Of a stretch of DNA of 64,000 bases, positions 18,447-27,326 are shown piece after piece. The position numbers and the translations under genes are program-made. How positions within the stretch are numbered: the stretch's first letter is position 1; each line of letters opens with the position of its first letter. The notes beneath the pieces were generated by a model. It was not told the DNA's origin. It saw nothing but the letters and a program-made list of their open reading frames with translations, and did not search any database. The stretch comes from Bradyrhizobium yuanmingense (GTDB lineage: Bacteria > Pseudomonadota > Alphaproteobacteria > Rhizobiales > Xanthobacteraceae): positions 124,001-188,000 of the forward strand of contig NZ_FMAE01000005.1 of assembly GCF_900094575.1 (NCBI RefSeq). The letters are read 5' to 3'.

Positions 18447-19105
18447 CACGCCGGATCCAGATAGGGCTCGAACGCGTCGATCGAGACCTTCAGCGTGGGA
18501 TCGCCGTCCTCGCCCCAGAGGTCGCGGCCCTCGAACACCACGGTATAGAGCCATTGCGGGTTCTCGCCGCGCTCCATCGCCGCCGTGTCAGGAAACACGT
18601 GGCAGCCATGGTTCAGCTCGACCACGCCGACATGGCCACGGACATAGCGCGGCAGCCGCGTGTGCGTGGCTGGATGAATATTCCTGGCGCGGACGCGATC
18701 GCCGATGTTGAATTTCGCCGGAGCCGAGGCAGGGCGGCCGAACTTGCCGCGCACCATCACGCGCTCGACATTGGCGCGGTCGAACTTGCCGTGCTTGAGC
18801 GCCTTTGCAGGCTGCATCGCATGGCCGGCGGCGACCTCCTCGCGGGTGAGATAGCCCTTGTCGATCAGCATCTCCTCGAGCCCCAGAAACCACTTCTTGT
18901 AATAGGAGCTCGAGAGATAGACGTGCGGCGGCAAGGTCTCGCGATAGAAGCGCGAGGTGTCGATGTTGAAGGCGCCGGCCGCGCCCATCGCGCGCACCAT
19001 GGCCAGCACGCGCGACTCCCATTCCTCGTGAAACATCGGCTCGTTCGGCTCAGGCTCGACCTTGCCGAACCCGTCCATGCCGCCCATGTCGTGCACGCCG
19101 TTCAC
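18446..19105 (-). CDS. nthB: Nitrile hydratase beta subunit
   Basis: This 219-residue subunit starts with the family signature NGVHDMGGMDGFG from a GTG at 19105. That codon overlaps the alpha-subunit stop (GTGA), so translation is coupled. The C-terminal half has the small SH3-like barrel (FNIGDRVRARNIHPATHTRLPRY) typical of nthB. With alpha it forms the heterodimer that hydrates nitriles to amides. No amidase gene was seen nearby, so the fate of the amide is open. Confidence 0.95.
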   Translation of the reverse strand: MNGVHDMGGMDGFGKVEPEPNEPMFHEEWESRVLAMVRAMGAAGAFNIDTSRFYRETLPPHVYLSSSYYKKWFLGLEEMLIDKGYLTREEVAAGHAMQPAKALKHGKFDRANVERVMVRGKFGRPASAPAKFNIGDRVRARNIHPATHTRLPRYVRGHVGVVELNHGCHVFPDTAAMERGENPQWLYTVVFEGRDLWGEDGDPTLKVSIDAFEPYLDPA

Positions 19106-19734
19106 GACGGTGCGCCCGGCGTCTTGGGGAAACCGGTGCCGATCATGGAGTCGCGCGTCACGAGCTCGGCGAGCTGCTCCTCGCTCCAGCCTTCCGTGCC
19201 CGCGGGGCGCATCGGCAGCACCAGGAAGCGCGTCTCGGCGGTGGAATCCCACACCCGGATCTCGGTGTCCTTCGGCAGCGCGACGCCGAAATCGGCGAGC
19301 ACGCCGCGCGGGTCCTTCACCGCGCGCGAGCGGTAGGGCGCGGCCTTGTACCAGACCGGCGGCAGCCCGAGCATTTCCCAGGGGTAGCAGGAGCACAGTG
19401 TGCACACGACCATGTTGTGCCGCTCGGGCGTGTTCTCGACCACGACGAGATGATCGCCGACGCGGCTGACATGGCCGAGCGTGCCGATCGCCTTGGAGCC
19501 GTCCTGCAGCAGCGCCGTCTTGAACGCCAGATCGGTCCAGGCTTTGGCGACCACGCGCGCGCCATTGTGCGGGCCGATCTTGGTCTCATAGGCCTGGATG
19601 ATAGCGTCGAGCGCAGCCGGCTCGACATAGCCTTTTTCGGTCAGGATCGTCTCGAGCGCGCGCACGCGCAGCTCGGTCTCGGACAGCTCGGAATGATCGT
19701 GATCGTGGTGATGATGGTCGTGATCTTGGCTCAT
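19102..19734 (-). CDS. nthA: Nitrile hydratase alpha subunit, cobalt type
   Basis: This 210-residue subunit holds the metal centre CTLCSC at C111, C114, S115 and C116. Threonine as the second residue of the motif marks the cobalt class (iron enzymes have CSLCSC). The two outer cysteines are normally oxidised to sulfinic and sulfenic acid. The N-terminus is His/Asp-rich (SQDHDHHHHDHDH), as in many cobalt enzymes, perhaps aiding metal capture. Gene order alpha-beta-activator is that of cobalt-type clusters. The gene is divergent from a crotonase-family gene. Confidence 0.96.
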   Translation of the reverse strand: MSQDHDHHHHDHDHSELSETELRVRALETILTEKGYVEPAALDAIIQAYETKIGPHNGARVVAKAWTDLAFKTALLQDGSKAIGTLGHVSRVGDHLVVVENTPERHNMVVCTLCSCYPWEMLGLPPVWYKAAPYRSRAVKDPRGVLADFGVALPKDTEIRVWDSTAETRFLVLPMRPAGTEGWSEEQLAELVTRDSMIGTGFPKTPGAPS

Positions 19735-19849
19735 GCCGCGGAAGATAGGCGCAATGGCTAGGGGCTGTCGAGGGCTCGTTGCAGCGCAGTCCTGGCACGT
19801 ATGCGTGAGGGCATTTGTACGCTAGCATCCCGCAAACAGCGTGGAGATG

Positions 19850-20659
19850 ATGGTGACCGATTACGTGAAGATCGAGAAGGGTCTCGGGCCGGAGGGGCGG
19901 ATCGCGGTCGTGCGCTTCGACCGCGGCGACGGCATCAACGCGCTCTCGCCGGAGGCGCTGCGCCAGCTCACGGCGGCCGCGCGCAGCTTCGAGGACGATG
20001 CAGCGACCTCGGTCGTTGTGCTGACCGGCAGCTCGGGCGCCTTCAGCGCCGGCTTCGACCTCAAGGACGCCGAGGGACGCTCGCGGAAGGAGATGGACCT
20101 CGGCGCGCTGCGGCGGCACCTCAAGCTCGGGCCGCGCCTCACCCAAGCCTGGCAGGACATGGAGCAGATCACCATCGCCGCGATCGAAGGCTTTTGCGTC
20201 GGCGGCGGTGTCGCGCTGGCCGTGGCGCTCGATTTCCGGGTGATGGGGCGCGATGCGCATCTGCGCGTGCCCGAGATCGGGCTCGGCATGAATATGAGCT
20301 GGCAGAGCATTCCGCGCATGCTGCATCTGATCGGGCCGGCTCGTACCAAGCAGGCGGTGATCCTGGCCGACCAGCGCATCAGCGCGGATGAGGCCTATGA
20401 ATGGGGGCTCATCGAGCAGGTGGCGGATCCCGGCCATGCGTTCGATACCGCAATGGAGCTGGCCCGCAAGATCGCCGCGCAACCGCCGCTGTCCGTCGCC
20501 ATGACCAAGCTGACCGTCAACCGGCTCGCGCATGCACTGGACGATCTTGCAAGCCATATGGATGTCGACCAGTTCGCGCTCGCCAGCCTCAGCGAGGACC
20601 ACAAGGAGGGCGTGGAGGCGTTCCTGACGCGCCGCAAGCCGCGGTTCCGGGGTCGGTGA
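19850..20659 (+). CDS. Enoyl-CoA hydratase/isomerase (crotonase) family protein
   Basis: This crotonase-fold protein of about 269 residues has the oxyanion-hole strand AFSAGFDLKD and the second glycine turn EGFCVGGGVALAVALDF. Where hydratases have the first catalytic glutamate (GGGCELA) it reads GGGVALA. The second glutamate is kept in VPEIGLGMNMSW. One-glutamate crotonases are often isomerases or other acyl-CoA enzymes, so hydration activity is doubtful. The start is uncertain: ATG 19847, ATG 19850 and GTG 19853 are all in frame, and the GGAG at 19843 fits the GTG best. Substrate unknown. Confidence 0.85.
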   Translation: MVTDYVKIEKGLGPEGRIAVVRFDRGDGINALSPEALRQLTAAARSFEDDAATSVVVLTGSSGAFSAGFDLKDAEGRSRKEMDLGALRRHLKLGPRLTQAWQDMEQITIAAIEGFCVGGGVALAVALDFRVMGRDAHLRVPEIGLGMNMSWQSIPRMLHLIGPARTKQAVILADQRISADEAYEWGLIEQVADPGHAFDTAMELARKIAAQPPLSVAMTKLTVNRLAHALDDLASHMDVDQFALASLSEDHKEGVEAFLTRRKPRFRGR

Positions 20660-20665
20660 TCACAG

Positions 20666-20680
20666 CGCCGATATTCGGCG
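20666..20680 (+). terminator. Small hairpin after crotonase-family gene
   Basis: CGCCGA (20666-20671), TAT, then TCGGCG (20675-20680) form a perfect 6-bp stem 6 bases after the TGA. The sequence after it (GATAAATCTT) is only weakly T-rich, so termination here is possible but unproven. Confidence 0.35.
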
Positions 20681-20900
20681 GATAAATCTTCCTCGCCAGG
20701 AGACGATCGGGAAAATTTCGTCCAAGTCCTTCCAAATATCTGAGATTGCAAGGAAGACCAGAAACAGCGAAGGTGCGTACTGCGGTGCAGCGCGCTCGAT
20801 TGAGCCCTCATCGCCATTTTCACCCCGTCGCAGACGCGACCGGTTCCCATGTGCCCTGGGCATGCGGGTGACCGAGCTATCGTGCATGAAGGCCATCTCC

Positions 20901-22025
20901 ATGAATGCCCACCAATCGCTCGCGATCGGACGACCGATCGAAACGATCGAAGCGATTTCACCCGCGCTCGCCGTGCCGCACGCGATGGTCCGTTTCGCCG
21001 GCATCTCCAAGACCTATCCGGCCTATCGCGGCAAGCCCGGCGTCAACGCGCTGCAAGACATCGACTTCGCCATTCCGCGCGGCTCCATCACCGGCGTGAT
21101 CGGCCGCTCCGGCGCCGGCAAGTCGAGCCTGGTCCGGCTCATCAACGGCCTGGAGAAGCCGACCACGGGCCGTGTGATCGTCGACGGCCGCGATATCTCG
21201 GCCTTGGCCGGCCGCGAGCTGCGGCTGGCGCAGCGCTCGATCGGCATGATCTTCCAGCATTTCAACCTGCTGTCCTCGCGCACCGCGGCCGACAACATCG
21301 CGCTGCCGCTGGAGATCGCCGGTTGGACCAAGACCGACATCAAGGCCCGCGTCACCGAGCTGCTCGCGCTGGTCGGCATCGCCGACAAGCACGACCGCTA
21401 TCCTTCCGAACTGTCCGGCGGCCAGAAGCAGCGCGTCGGCATCGCCCGCGCGCTGGCGACGCGGCCGAGCGTGCTGCTGTCGGACGAGGCGACCTCGGCA
21501 CTCGATCCGCAGACCACGCGCGCGATCCTCGATCTGCTTGCGAACATCAACCGCGAGCTCGGCGTGACCATCGTGCTGATCACGCATGAGATGTCCGTGG
21601 TGCGCCAGCTCGCCAAGGAGGTGGTGGTATTGGACGCCGGCCGCGTCGTCGAGAGTGGTCACGTCGCCGACATCTTCACGCAGCCAAGACATCCGATCAC
21701 GCAGTCCTTCCTGGCCGAGGTGATCGGCGACAGCCTGCCGGTCTCGCTGGAGAGCCGAATCGTTTCGAAGCAGCCTGCCGGCGGGCAGGCCGTGATCCGG
21801 ATCCAGGTGCGCGGAGCAGGGGCGGGCGACACCGTGGTGGCCCGGCTCGCGCGCGAGCTCGGGCTCGACGTCGCGCTGCTGTCTGCGCGCATCGACGAGA
21901 TCGGCGGCCAGCATGTCGGCTCGCTCACGCTCGGCATTCCCGGCGGCGAGGACGCGGTGACGCGGACGCTCGCCTGGCTCTCTCAATATCAATTCTCGGC
22001 GGAGCGTCTCGGCTATGTCGCCTGA
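20901..22025 (+). CDS. metN: Methionine-type ABC transporter ATP-binding protein
   Basis: This ATPase of about 374 residues drives D/L-methionine uptake. The nucleotide-binding domain has Walker A GRSGAGKSS, signature LSGGQKQR and Walker B LLSDEATSALD. The C-terminal part (about 270-374) is the ligand-sensing NIL domain that lets cytoplasmic methionine inhibit transport. ATGs occur at 20886 and 20901; the second was chosen since AAGG lies at a suitable distance. It overlaps metI by 11 bp. I saw no S-adenosylmethionine riboswitch upstream. The substrate-binding gene metQ is not adjacent. Confidence 0.93.
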   Translation: MNAHQSLAIGRPIETIEAISPALAVPHAMVRFAGISKTYPAYRGKPGVNALQDIDFAIPRGSITGVIGRSGAGKSSLVRLINGLEKPTTGRVIVDGRDISALAGRELRLAQRSIGMIFQHFNLLSSRTAADNIALPLEIAGWTKTDIKARVTELLALVGIADKHDRYPSELSGGQKQRVGIARALATRPSVLLSDEATSALDPQTTRAILDLLANINRELGVTIVLITHEMSVVRQLAKEVVVLDAGRVVESGHVADIFTQPRHPITQSFLAEVIGDSLPVSLESRIVSKQPAGGQAVIRIQVRGAGAGDTVVARLARELGLDVALLSARIDEIGGQHVGSLTLGIPGGEDAVTRTLAWLSQYQFSAERLGYVA

Positions 22026-22680
22026 ACTCATCAACCTGATCGTCCAGGCTACCTTCGAAAGCCTGTACATGGTCGGCATCGCGGCGCTGCTCGGCACCGC
22101 CTTCGGCCTGCCGCTCGGCGTGTTCCTGGCCACCAGCCGCAAAGGCGAGCTGTTCGCGGCGCCCATCGTCAATCGCGTGCTCGGCATCGTCGTCAATGCG
22201 ACGCGCTCGACGCCCTTCATCATCCTCGTCGTCGCCATCATCCCGTTCACGCGCCTCGTTGCCGGCACCTCGATCGGCTCGACCGCCGCTATCGTGCCGT
22301 TGACCATCGCCTCGACGCCGTTCATCGCGCGCCTCGTCGAGGCTGCAATCCGCGAGGTCGACGGCGGCCTGATCGAGACCGCGTCCTCGTTCGGCGCTTC
22401 GCCCCTTCAGATCGTGCTCAAGGTCCTGATCCCGGAGGCGCTGCCCGGCCTGCTGCTGGCGCTGACGCTCGCGGTGGTCAGCCTGCTCGGCTATTCCGCG
22501 ATGGTCGGCGCAGTCGGCGGCGGCGGCCTTGGCGATCTCGGCATCCGCTACGGCTATCAGCGCTTCATGCCGGAGATGATGCTGGCCGTCGTGGTCGTGC
22601 TGATCGCACTGGTGCAGATAGTCCAGAGCGCCGGCGATTACCTGGCGCGCCGGGTCAACCGCCGGCTGCGGCATCGCTGA
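22015..22680 (+). CDS. metI: Methionine-type ABC transporter permease
   Basis: This 221-residue inner-membrane permease has five or six hydrophobic segments. The family coupling region is EVDGGLIETASSFGASPLQIVLKVLIPEALPG, an EAA-type loop that contacts MetN, followed by SAMVGAVGGGGLGDLGIRYGYQRF, diagnostic for MetI. Its start lies inside the metN 3' end, so the two are coupled. It ends 6 bp from the convergent AraC-family gene. The periplasmic partner must be encoded elsewhere. Confidence 0.94.
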   Translation: MSPELINLIVQATFESLYMVGIAALLGTAFGLPLGVFLATSRKGELFAAPIVNRVLGIVVNATRSTPFIILVVAIIPFTRLVAGTSIGSTAAIVPLTIASTPFIARLVEAAIREVDGGLIETASSFGASPLQIVLKVLIPEALPGLLLALTLAVVSLLGYSAMVGAVGGGGLGDLGIRYGYQRFMPEMMLAVVVVLIALVQIVQSAGDYLARRVNRRLRHR

Positions 22681-22686
22681 ATCCGA

Positions 22687-23676
22687 TCAGGCGGCACACC
22701 TCGCGCGACGCAGCGTCTGCGAGGGCAGCTCGCCGAAGTGACGCTTGTAGTCGAGCGAGAACTGGCTGAAGTGCCAGAATCCGTGCTGCACCGCGACGTC
22801 GTAGACCGAGGTCTCGTTGCCGCCGGCGCCCTTGAGATCGCGCCGCACACGGTTCAGTCGCATCGCGCGCCAATAGTGCATCGGGCTCGTGCCCAAAACC
22901 TCCTGGAAGCAATAGCCGAGCTTGCGCGGGCTGGCGCCGACGGCCTTGCAGACCTCCAGCAGCGAGAGCGAGCGATCGCCCCTGCCATGCATCAGCTCGC
23001 GGGCACGATCCACGGTTCGCTTCCGAGCCGCCGCGCTGCGGCCGGGATCGCTCGGGCGTGCGGTCGGCAGCATGTCCATGATCTCGACGAGGAGGGCATC
23101 TTCCAGGGCCTGCCTCGCCGCCGGATCGTTGAACGTTGCCGGAGCGGTCGTGATCGTCGCTTGAATGGCGGCCAGATGCGCCCGCAGCCGCGCGACCGGC
23201 GCTTCCGCCATTTCGATCACCTGCAGCCGGTGCCAGGCGGTGCGCGGCAGCTCGATGTCGAGCCGGGCGGCGAGCTCTGCGATCAACACCGTGCTGGCAA
23301 CGACGCCGCGCAGCTCGAAGGCCTTCGGGGTACACATGTCGATCTCGGCGTCGATGCTGGCGAGGACGCGGGCGCCGCTGGCACCGGTCCCGTTGAAGCT
23401 GAGCTCGCCATCGCCGTGCCAGGGCAGGCCGATGCCAAAACTGTCGGCGCCAAGCTGGCCATATTGGCGGACCTGCTGGCTGGTGATCTCGCAGAACACC
23501 TCCAGCCGCGGCAAGGAGAGTTGCGTGAAACTGCCCCGGAACGCGCCGGCGCTGATCTGATCGTAGCTCAGCCGCCAGCGGCCGAGGCTTGCGCAATGCT
23601 CATCGACATCCGTGCTGTTCGCCTGGAGCAGGCCCGCAGCCGAGTCCTGAATCGGAAGATTTGCCGTTAAGGCCAT
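22687..23676 (-). CDS. AraC-family transcriptional regulator
   Basis: This 329-residue regulator has a non-conserved N-terminal sensing region and a C-terminal double helix-turn-helix (about 225-325) with SLLEVCKAVGASPRKLGYCFQEVLGTSPMHYWRAMRLNRVRRDL and YDVAVQHGFWHFSQFSLDYKRHFGELPS. That second helix pattern is close to EutR/FeaR-like regulators of amine catabolism. Divergent placement from the serine hydrolase and amine oxidase genes supports control of that pair (inference). The frame continues far upstream, but only antisense to the hydrolase; the ATG at 23676 is taken. Confidence 0.9.
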   Translation of the reverse strand: MALTANLPIQDSAAGLLQANSTDVDEHCASLGRWRLSYDQISAGAFRGSFTQLSLPRLEVFCEITSQQVRQYGQLGADSFGIGLPWHGDGELSFNGTGASGARVLASIDAEIDMCTPKAFELRGVVASTVLIAELAARLDIELPRTAWHRLQVIEMAEAPVARLRAHLAAIQATITTAPATFNDPAARQALEDALLVEIMDMLPTARPSDPGRSAAARKRTVDRARELMHGRGDRSLSLLEVCKAVGASPRKLGYCFQEVLGTSPMHYWRAMRLNRVRRDLKGAGGNETSVYDVAVQHGFWHFSQFSLDYKRHFGELPSQTLRRARCAA

Positions 23677-23859
23677 GGCAGTACGTCGAAAATCCTTGAG
23701 CCGAGCAGCGAGCAGGAACCACGCCAGACTGGCACGGCCAGAGACGCTGTCCAGCAAAATATTGCTGGATCTCGATAACGCCTGACAGCGCCGCGGTGCA
23801 GGCTTCCGTCCTGCCGTTCCGACATCGCTGCCGGGACGGCGCTTCGCGGAGGGATCGAG

Positions 23860-25050
23860 ATGCGACCGACCGATGTCATGCGCGGCAGCCCGCCCGTACC
23901 CGAGGCTCAGGTGACGCGCGCCAATTGGCGCAGCTTTCCCGCGATCCGCTGGGGTTTTACCCACACCCGCGAAGTGCTGCCGACCGCAGAGATTCGCCGC
24001 TCCGCCCGGCCGACGCCAATGAGAAGCGCCCCGCGCGAACTGGCAAAGCTCGGCTTCACCGGGCCTGATGGCAAAGCGACCACGATCGAATGCGCGCTGC
24101 GCGAAACCTTTGCCGACACGCTCCTCGTGATGCATCAGGGCACGCTGATCCATGAATGGTACGGGGACGGCATGAGCGCGACCACGCCGCATCTGATCTG
24201 CTCGATCAGCAAGGCGATCGCTGGCACGCTCGGCGGCGTGCTGGCCGCGCGCGGCCTGGTCGATCCAGAGGCGAGGGTGCTGCGCTACGTGCCGGAGCTG
24301 GAGACATCGGCCTACGCCGGCTGCACCGTCCGCAACCTGCTCGACATGGCCGTCGCCATCAAGTTCGAGGAGGATTACGAGGACCCCGCCGGCGACCTCG
24401 CGCGCTATCGGTTCTCCTCGGGTTGGGACGTGCCGCCGCCGGACGTCGAGCCCAGCCATCAGCGCGCTTATCTGACGACGCTGCGCGGCAGCGGCAAACC
24501 GCACGGCAAGGTGTTCCACTACGTCTCGCCCAATACCGAGGTGCTCGGCTGGGTGTATGAACGCGCCTGCGGGATGCCCTACCATCTTATTCTCTCCGAG
24601 TTTCTGTGGCAGCCCCTGGGCGCGGAGGAGGACGGCTCTCTCACACTCGATAGCCACGGCATGGGCCGCATTGCCGGCGGCATCTCGGTCACCGCGCGCG
24701 ATCTCGTCCGCTTCGGGGAGATGATCCGCTGCCGCGGCGTCGTCGAGGGCCGGCAGGTGGTGCCGGGCTGGTGGATCGACGATATCCGCGAGAACGGTGA
24801 TCCCAAGGCGTGGGCCGATGGCGACCTCGCCGAGTTCTTCCCGGGCGCGCGCTACCGCAGCAAATGGTTCACCATCGATCCTTCGCGCAACGCGCTCACC
24901 GCGATCGGCATTCACGGCCAGCACCTCTATGTCGACCTCGACTCCGACACCGTCATCGTCAAGCTCGCAACACAGCCCAAGGCGATGGACGTGTCGATCG
25001 ACCAGCGCTGGTTTGCTGCCTTCCGCGCCATCACCGCACATCTCGCCTGA
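23860..25050 (+). CDS. Beta-lactamase-fold serine hydrolase, NylB-like
   Basis: This 396-residue protein has the class C beta-lactamase/DD-peptidase fold. The catalytic SxxK is S115-I-S-K118 (LICSISKAIAG), and the tyrosine motif is in HYVSPNTEVLGW. Relatives include 6-aminohexanoate-dimer hydrolases (NylB), esterases and amidases; the long N-terminal region before the SxxK fits NylB. No signal peptide is visible, so it is probably cytoplasmic. A strong Shine-Dalgarno (GGAGGGATCGAG) precedes the ATG. The amine oxidase starts 16 bp after its stop, suggesting release of an amine by hydrolysis followed by its oxidation (inference). Confidence 0.85.
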   Translation: MRPTDVMRGSPPVPEAQVTRANWRSFPAIRWGFTHTREVLPTAEIRRSARPTPMRSAPRELAKLGFTGPDGKATTIECALRETFADTLLVMHQGTLIHEWYGDGMSATTPHLICSISKAIAGTLGGVLAARGLVDPEARVLRYVPELETSAYAGCTVRNLLDMAVAIKFEEDYEDPAGDLARYRFSSGWDVPPPDVEPSHQRAYLTTLRGSGKPHGKVFHYVSPNTEVLGWVYERACGMPYHLILSEFLWQPLGAEEDGSLTLDSHGMGRIAGGISVTARDLVRFGEMIRCRGVVEGRQVVPGWWIDDIRENGDPKAWADGDLAEFFPGARYRSKWFTIDPSRNALTAIGIHGQHLYVDLDSDTVIVKLATQPKAMDVSIDQRWFAAFRAITAHLA

Positions 25051-25065
25051 TATTTGGACGTCCTC

Positions 25066-27054
25066 ATGCTTGAAACCGCCAAAGCCCAACCGCAAGCGCA
25101 GACCGCGACACCGCATCCGCTCGATCCGCTGACGGCCGACGAGATCACCGCGGCTTGCGCTTTGGTGCGGGCGGCGGCCGCCTCAGCGGCGAACTGCCGT
25201 TTCCCGACGGTGCGGCTGGAGGAGCCGACCAAGCAGGAGCTGGCTTCAGGCGAGGTGGGACGCCGTGCCTTCGCGTTGACGCTCGACGTCGCCACGGGCG
25301 AGGCGATCGAGCATATCGTCGACCTCGGCCGCGGCGAGATCGTCGGCCGCAAGGTCGTGCCGAATCGCGAGGCGCCCTATGGGCAGCCGCCGGTGATGCT
25401 GGAAGAGTTCTTCAAGTGCGATGCCGTGGTGAAGGCCGATCCCGCTTGGCGGGCGGCGATGGTTCGGCGCGGGCTGACCGACAAGGACATCGAGCTGGTT
25501 CAGGTCGACCCGTTCTCCTCCGGATTCTTCGACAAAGCGTTCGAGCGCGGCGCCCGCATCGTGCGGGCCGTCAGCTATTTTCGCGAGCACCTCCAGGACA
25601 ACGGCTACGCCCATCCGATCGAGGGCGTTGTCGCTGTGGTCGACCTCATCGGGGGCAAGATCATCGAGCTCACGGATGAAGATCCGATCGTGCCGATTCC
25701 GCGCAAGAAACGGAACTACGGCGCGCATGAGGTGCCAAACACGCGCACCGACATCAAGCCGCTGCACATCGAGCAGCCGGAAGGGCCGAGCTTCAAGGTC
25801 GACGGCTGGAAAGTCGACTGGCAGAAATGGAGCTTCCGAGTCGGCTTCACGCCGCGCGAGGGCCTCGTGCTGCATCAGCTCGCCTACCAGGACGGCGCGC
25901 GTAAGCGGTCGCTGATCCACCGCGCCAGCGTCACCGAGATGGTGGTGCCTTATGCCGATCCGACCGCCAACCATTTCTGGAAGTCGGCTTTCGATGCCGG
26001 CGAATACGGGCTCGGCATGCTCGCCAACGCGCTGGAGCTGGGCTGCGACTGCCTCGGCAACATCCACTATTTCGACGTGCCTGCCGCCGACAACAAGGGC
26101 GAGCCCTTCGTCATGCAGAACGCGATCTGCATGCATGAGGAGGATTACGGGATTGCCTGGAAGCACTACGAGTTTCGCAACGGCTTGTTCGAGGTGCGGA
26201 GATCCCGGCGGCTCGTGATCTCGTTCTTCGCCACCGTCGGCAATTACGATTACGGCTTCTACTGGTATCTCTATCAGGACGGCACGATTCAGCTGGAGAC
26301 GAAACTCACCGGCATCATCCAGACCGCCGCGGTGCGGCCGGGCGAAAAGTACCGATGGGGCGGCATGGTCGACGATAATCTCGGCGGCCCCACGCACCAG
26401 CACTTCTTCAACGTCCGCCTGCATATGGATCTCGACGGCGGCGGTAACACGGTGACGGAGCACGAGTTCGTGCCGCGGCCCTGGGGCGACGACAATCCGC
26501 ACGGCAACGTGTTCGACACCACCACGCGCGTGCTGTCGCGCGAGCGCGACGCCGCAGCGGTCGCCAATGGCGAGACCGGCCGATTCTGGAAGATCAGTAA
26601 TCCGAACGAGATCAACTCGGTCGGCGGTGCACCGGCCTACAAGCTCGTCGTCAATCCCAGCCCGCTGATGCTGGCCCAGGAGGGTAGTTACGTGCGCAAG
26701 CGTGGCGGCTTCGCCACCAAGCATGTCTGGGTGACTGCATTCGATCCGGCCGAGAAATATGCCAGCGGCGACTATCCCAACGTTCACGCCGGCGGCGACG
26801 GCCTGCCGCGCTATGCCGCGCAGAATCGCAACATCGAGGATGCCGACATCGTGGTGTGGCACTCCTTCGGCCACACCCATGTCTGCAAACCCGAAGACTT
26901 TCCGATCATGCCGGTGGAATATGCCGGCTTCGTGTTGAAGCCAACCGGATTCTTTGCGGCGAATGCGGCTGGCGACCTTCCGCCGGACCGCAACAGCCGC
27001 AGCGTGCTGGCTGGCGAGAAGAGCACGACCTGTTGTCACGCGGACCGGACGTGA
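25066..27054 (+). CDS. Copper-containing primary-amine oxidase
   Basis: This 662-residue copper/topaquinone amine oxidase converts primary amines to aldehydes, ammonia and hydrogen peroxide. The cofactor tyrosine is Y394 in GNYDYGFYW. Copper histidines lie in THQHFFNVRLHMD and in the C-terminal HSFGHTHVCKPEDFPIMP. The catalytic-base region is FKSAFDAGEYGLG-like (KSAFDAGEYG). There is no signal peptide, unlike the periplasmic E. coli TynA; it resembles cytoplasmic Arthrobacter histamine/phenylethylamine oxidases. I took the ATG at 25066 rather than the TTG at 25054. The substrate is not evident. Confidence 0.94.
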   Translation: MLETAKAQPQAQTATPHPLDPLTADEITAACALVRAAAASAANCRFPTVRLEEPTKQELASGEVGRRAFALTLDVATGEAIEHIVDLGRGEIVGRKVVPNREAPYGQPPVMLEEFFKCDAVVKADPAWRAAMVRRGLTDKDIELVQVDPFSSGFFDKAFERGARIVRAVSYFREHLQDNGYAHPIEGVVAVVDLIGGKIIELTDEDPIVPIPRKKRNYGAHEVPNTRTDIKPLHIEQPEGPSFKVDGWKVDWQKWSFRVGFTPREGLVLHQLAYQDGARKRSLIHRASVTEMVVPYADPTANHFWKSAFDAGEYGLGMLANALELGCDCLGNIHYFDVPAADNKGEPFVMQNAICMHEEDYGIAWKHYEFRNGLFEVRRSRRLVISFFATVGNYDYGFYWYLYQDGTIQLETKLTGIIQTAAVRPGEKYRWGGMVDDNLGGPTHQHFFNVRLHMDLDGGGNTVTEHEFVPRPWGDDNPHGNVFDTTTRVLSRERDAAAVANGETGRFWKISNPNEINSVGGAPAYKLVVNPSPLMLAQEGSYVRKRGGFATKHVWVTAFDPAEKYASGDYPNVHAGGDGLPRYAAQNRNIEDADIVVWHSFGHTHVCKPEDFPIMPVEYAGFVLKPTGFFAANAAGDLPPDRNSRSVLAGEKSTTCCHADRT

Positions 27055-27224
27055 CCTTCATCCGCTCCCACCCCTGGCTTTGGTTGCAACGCTGATTGCG
27101 CGACACGGCCGTCACATGCGGTCGGGTTCCGAACACACTGACAAGATCATTTGGAAGGATTCCAATCCCAAAGAAGCAGCGCGCATGAGCGCATGCGTCG
27201 CACGTGCTGTGCACACGTCTGGAG

Positions 27225-27271
27225 AAATTCTAACGCCGTTCCTATCGCACTCCGAAACCGCCTGAGTTAGG
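27225..27271 (+). promoter_or_regulatory. 47-nt conserved element before TonB receptor
   Basis: This stretch aligns without gaps to 36914-36960 upstream of the PepSY gene, with 34 of 47 positions the same. Shared blocks are AAATTCTAA, TCGCACT and GTTAGG. AGAA-A-TTCT at its left end resembles the inverted-repeat iron control element bound by Irr. It lies 55 bp before the receptor start. A shared iron-responsive operator or promoter is likely (inference). Confidence 0.5.
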
Positions 27272-27326
27272 GCGGGCCATCAAGATCGATACCGGCAAAG
27301 CCGGCAGTGCGTGGGGCTCAACAGAC

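Noticed and set aside
20700..20900. SAM riboswitch before metN
   Set aside because: Searched by eye for SAM-II-like conserved blocks and pseudoknot pairing; none seen.
23677..25116. 480-codon upstream extension of the AraC regulator frame
   Set aside because: It runs antisense through the serine hydrolase gene; the regulator starts at 23676.
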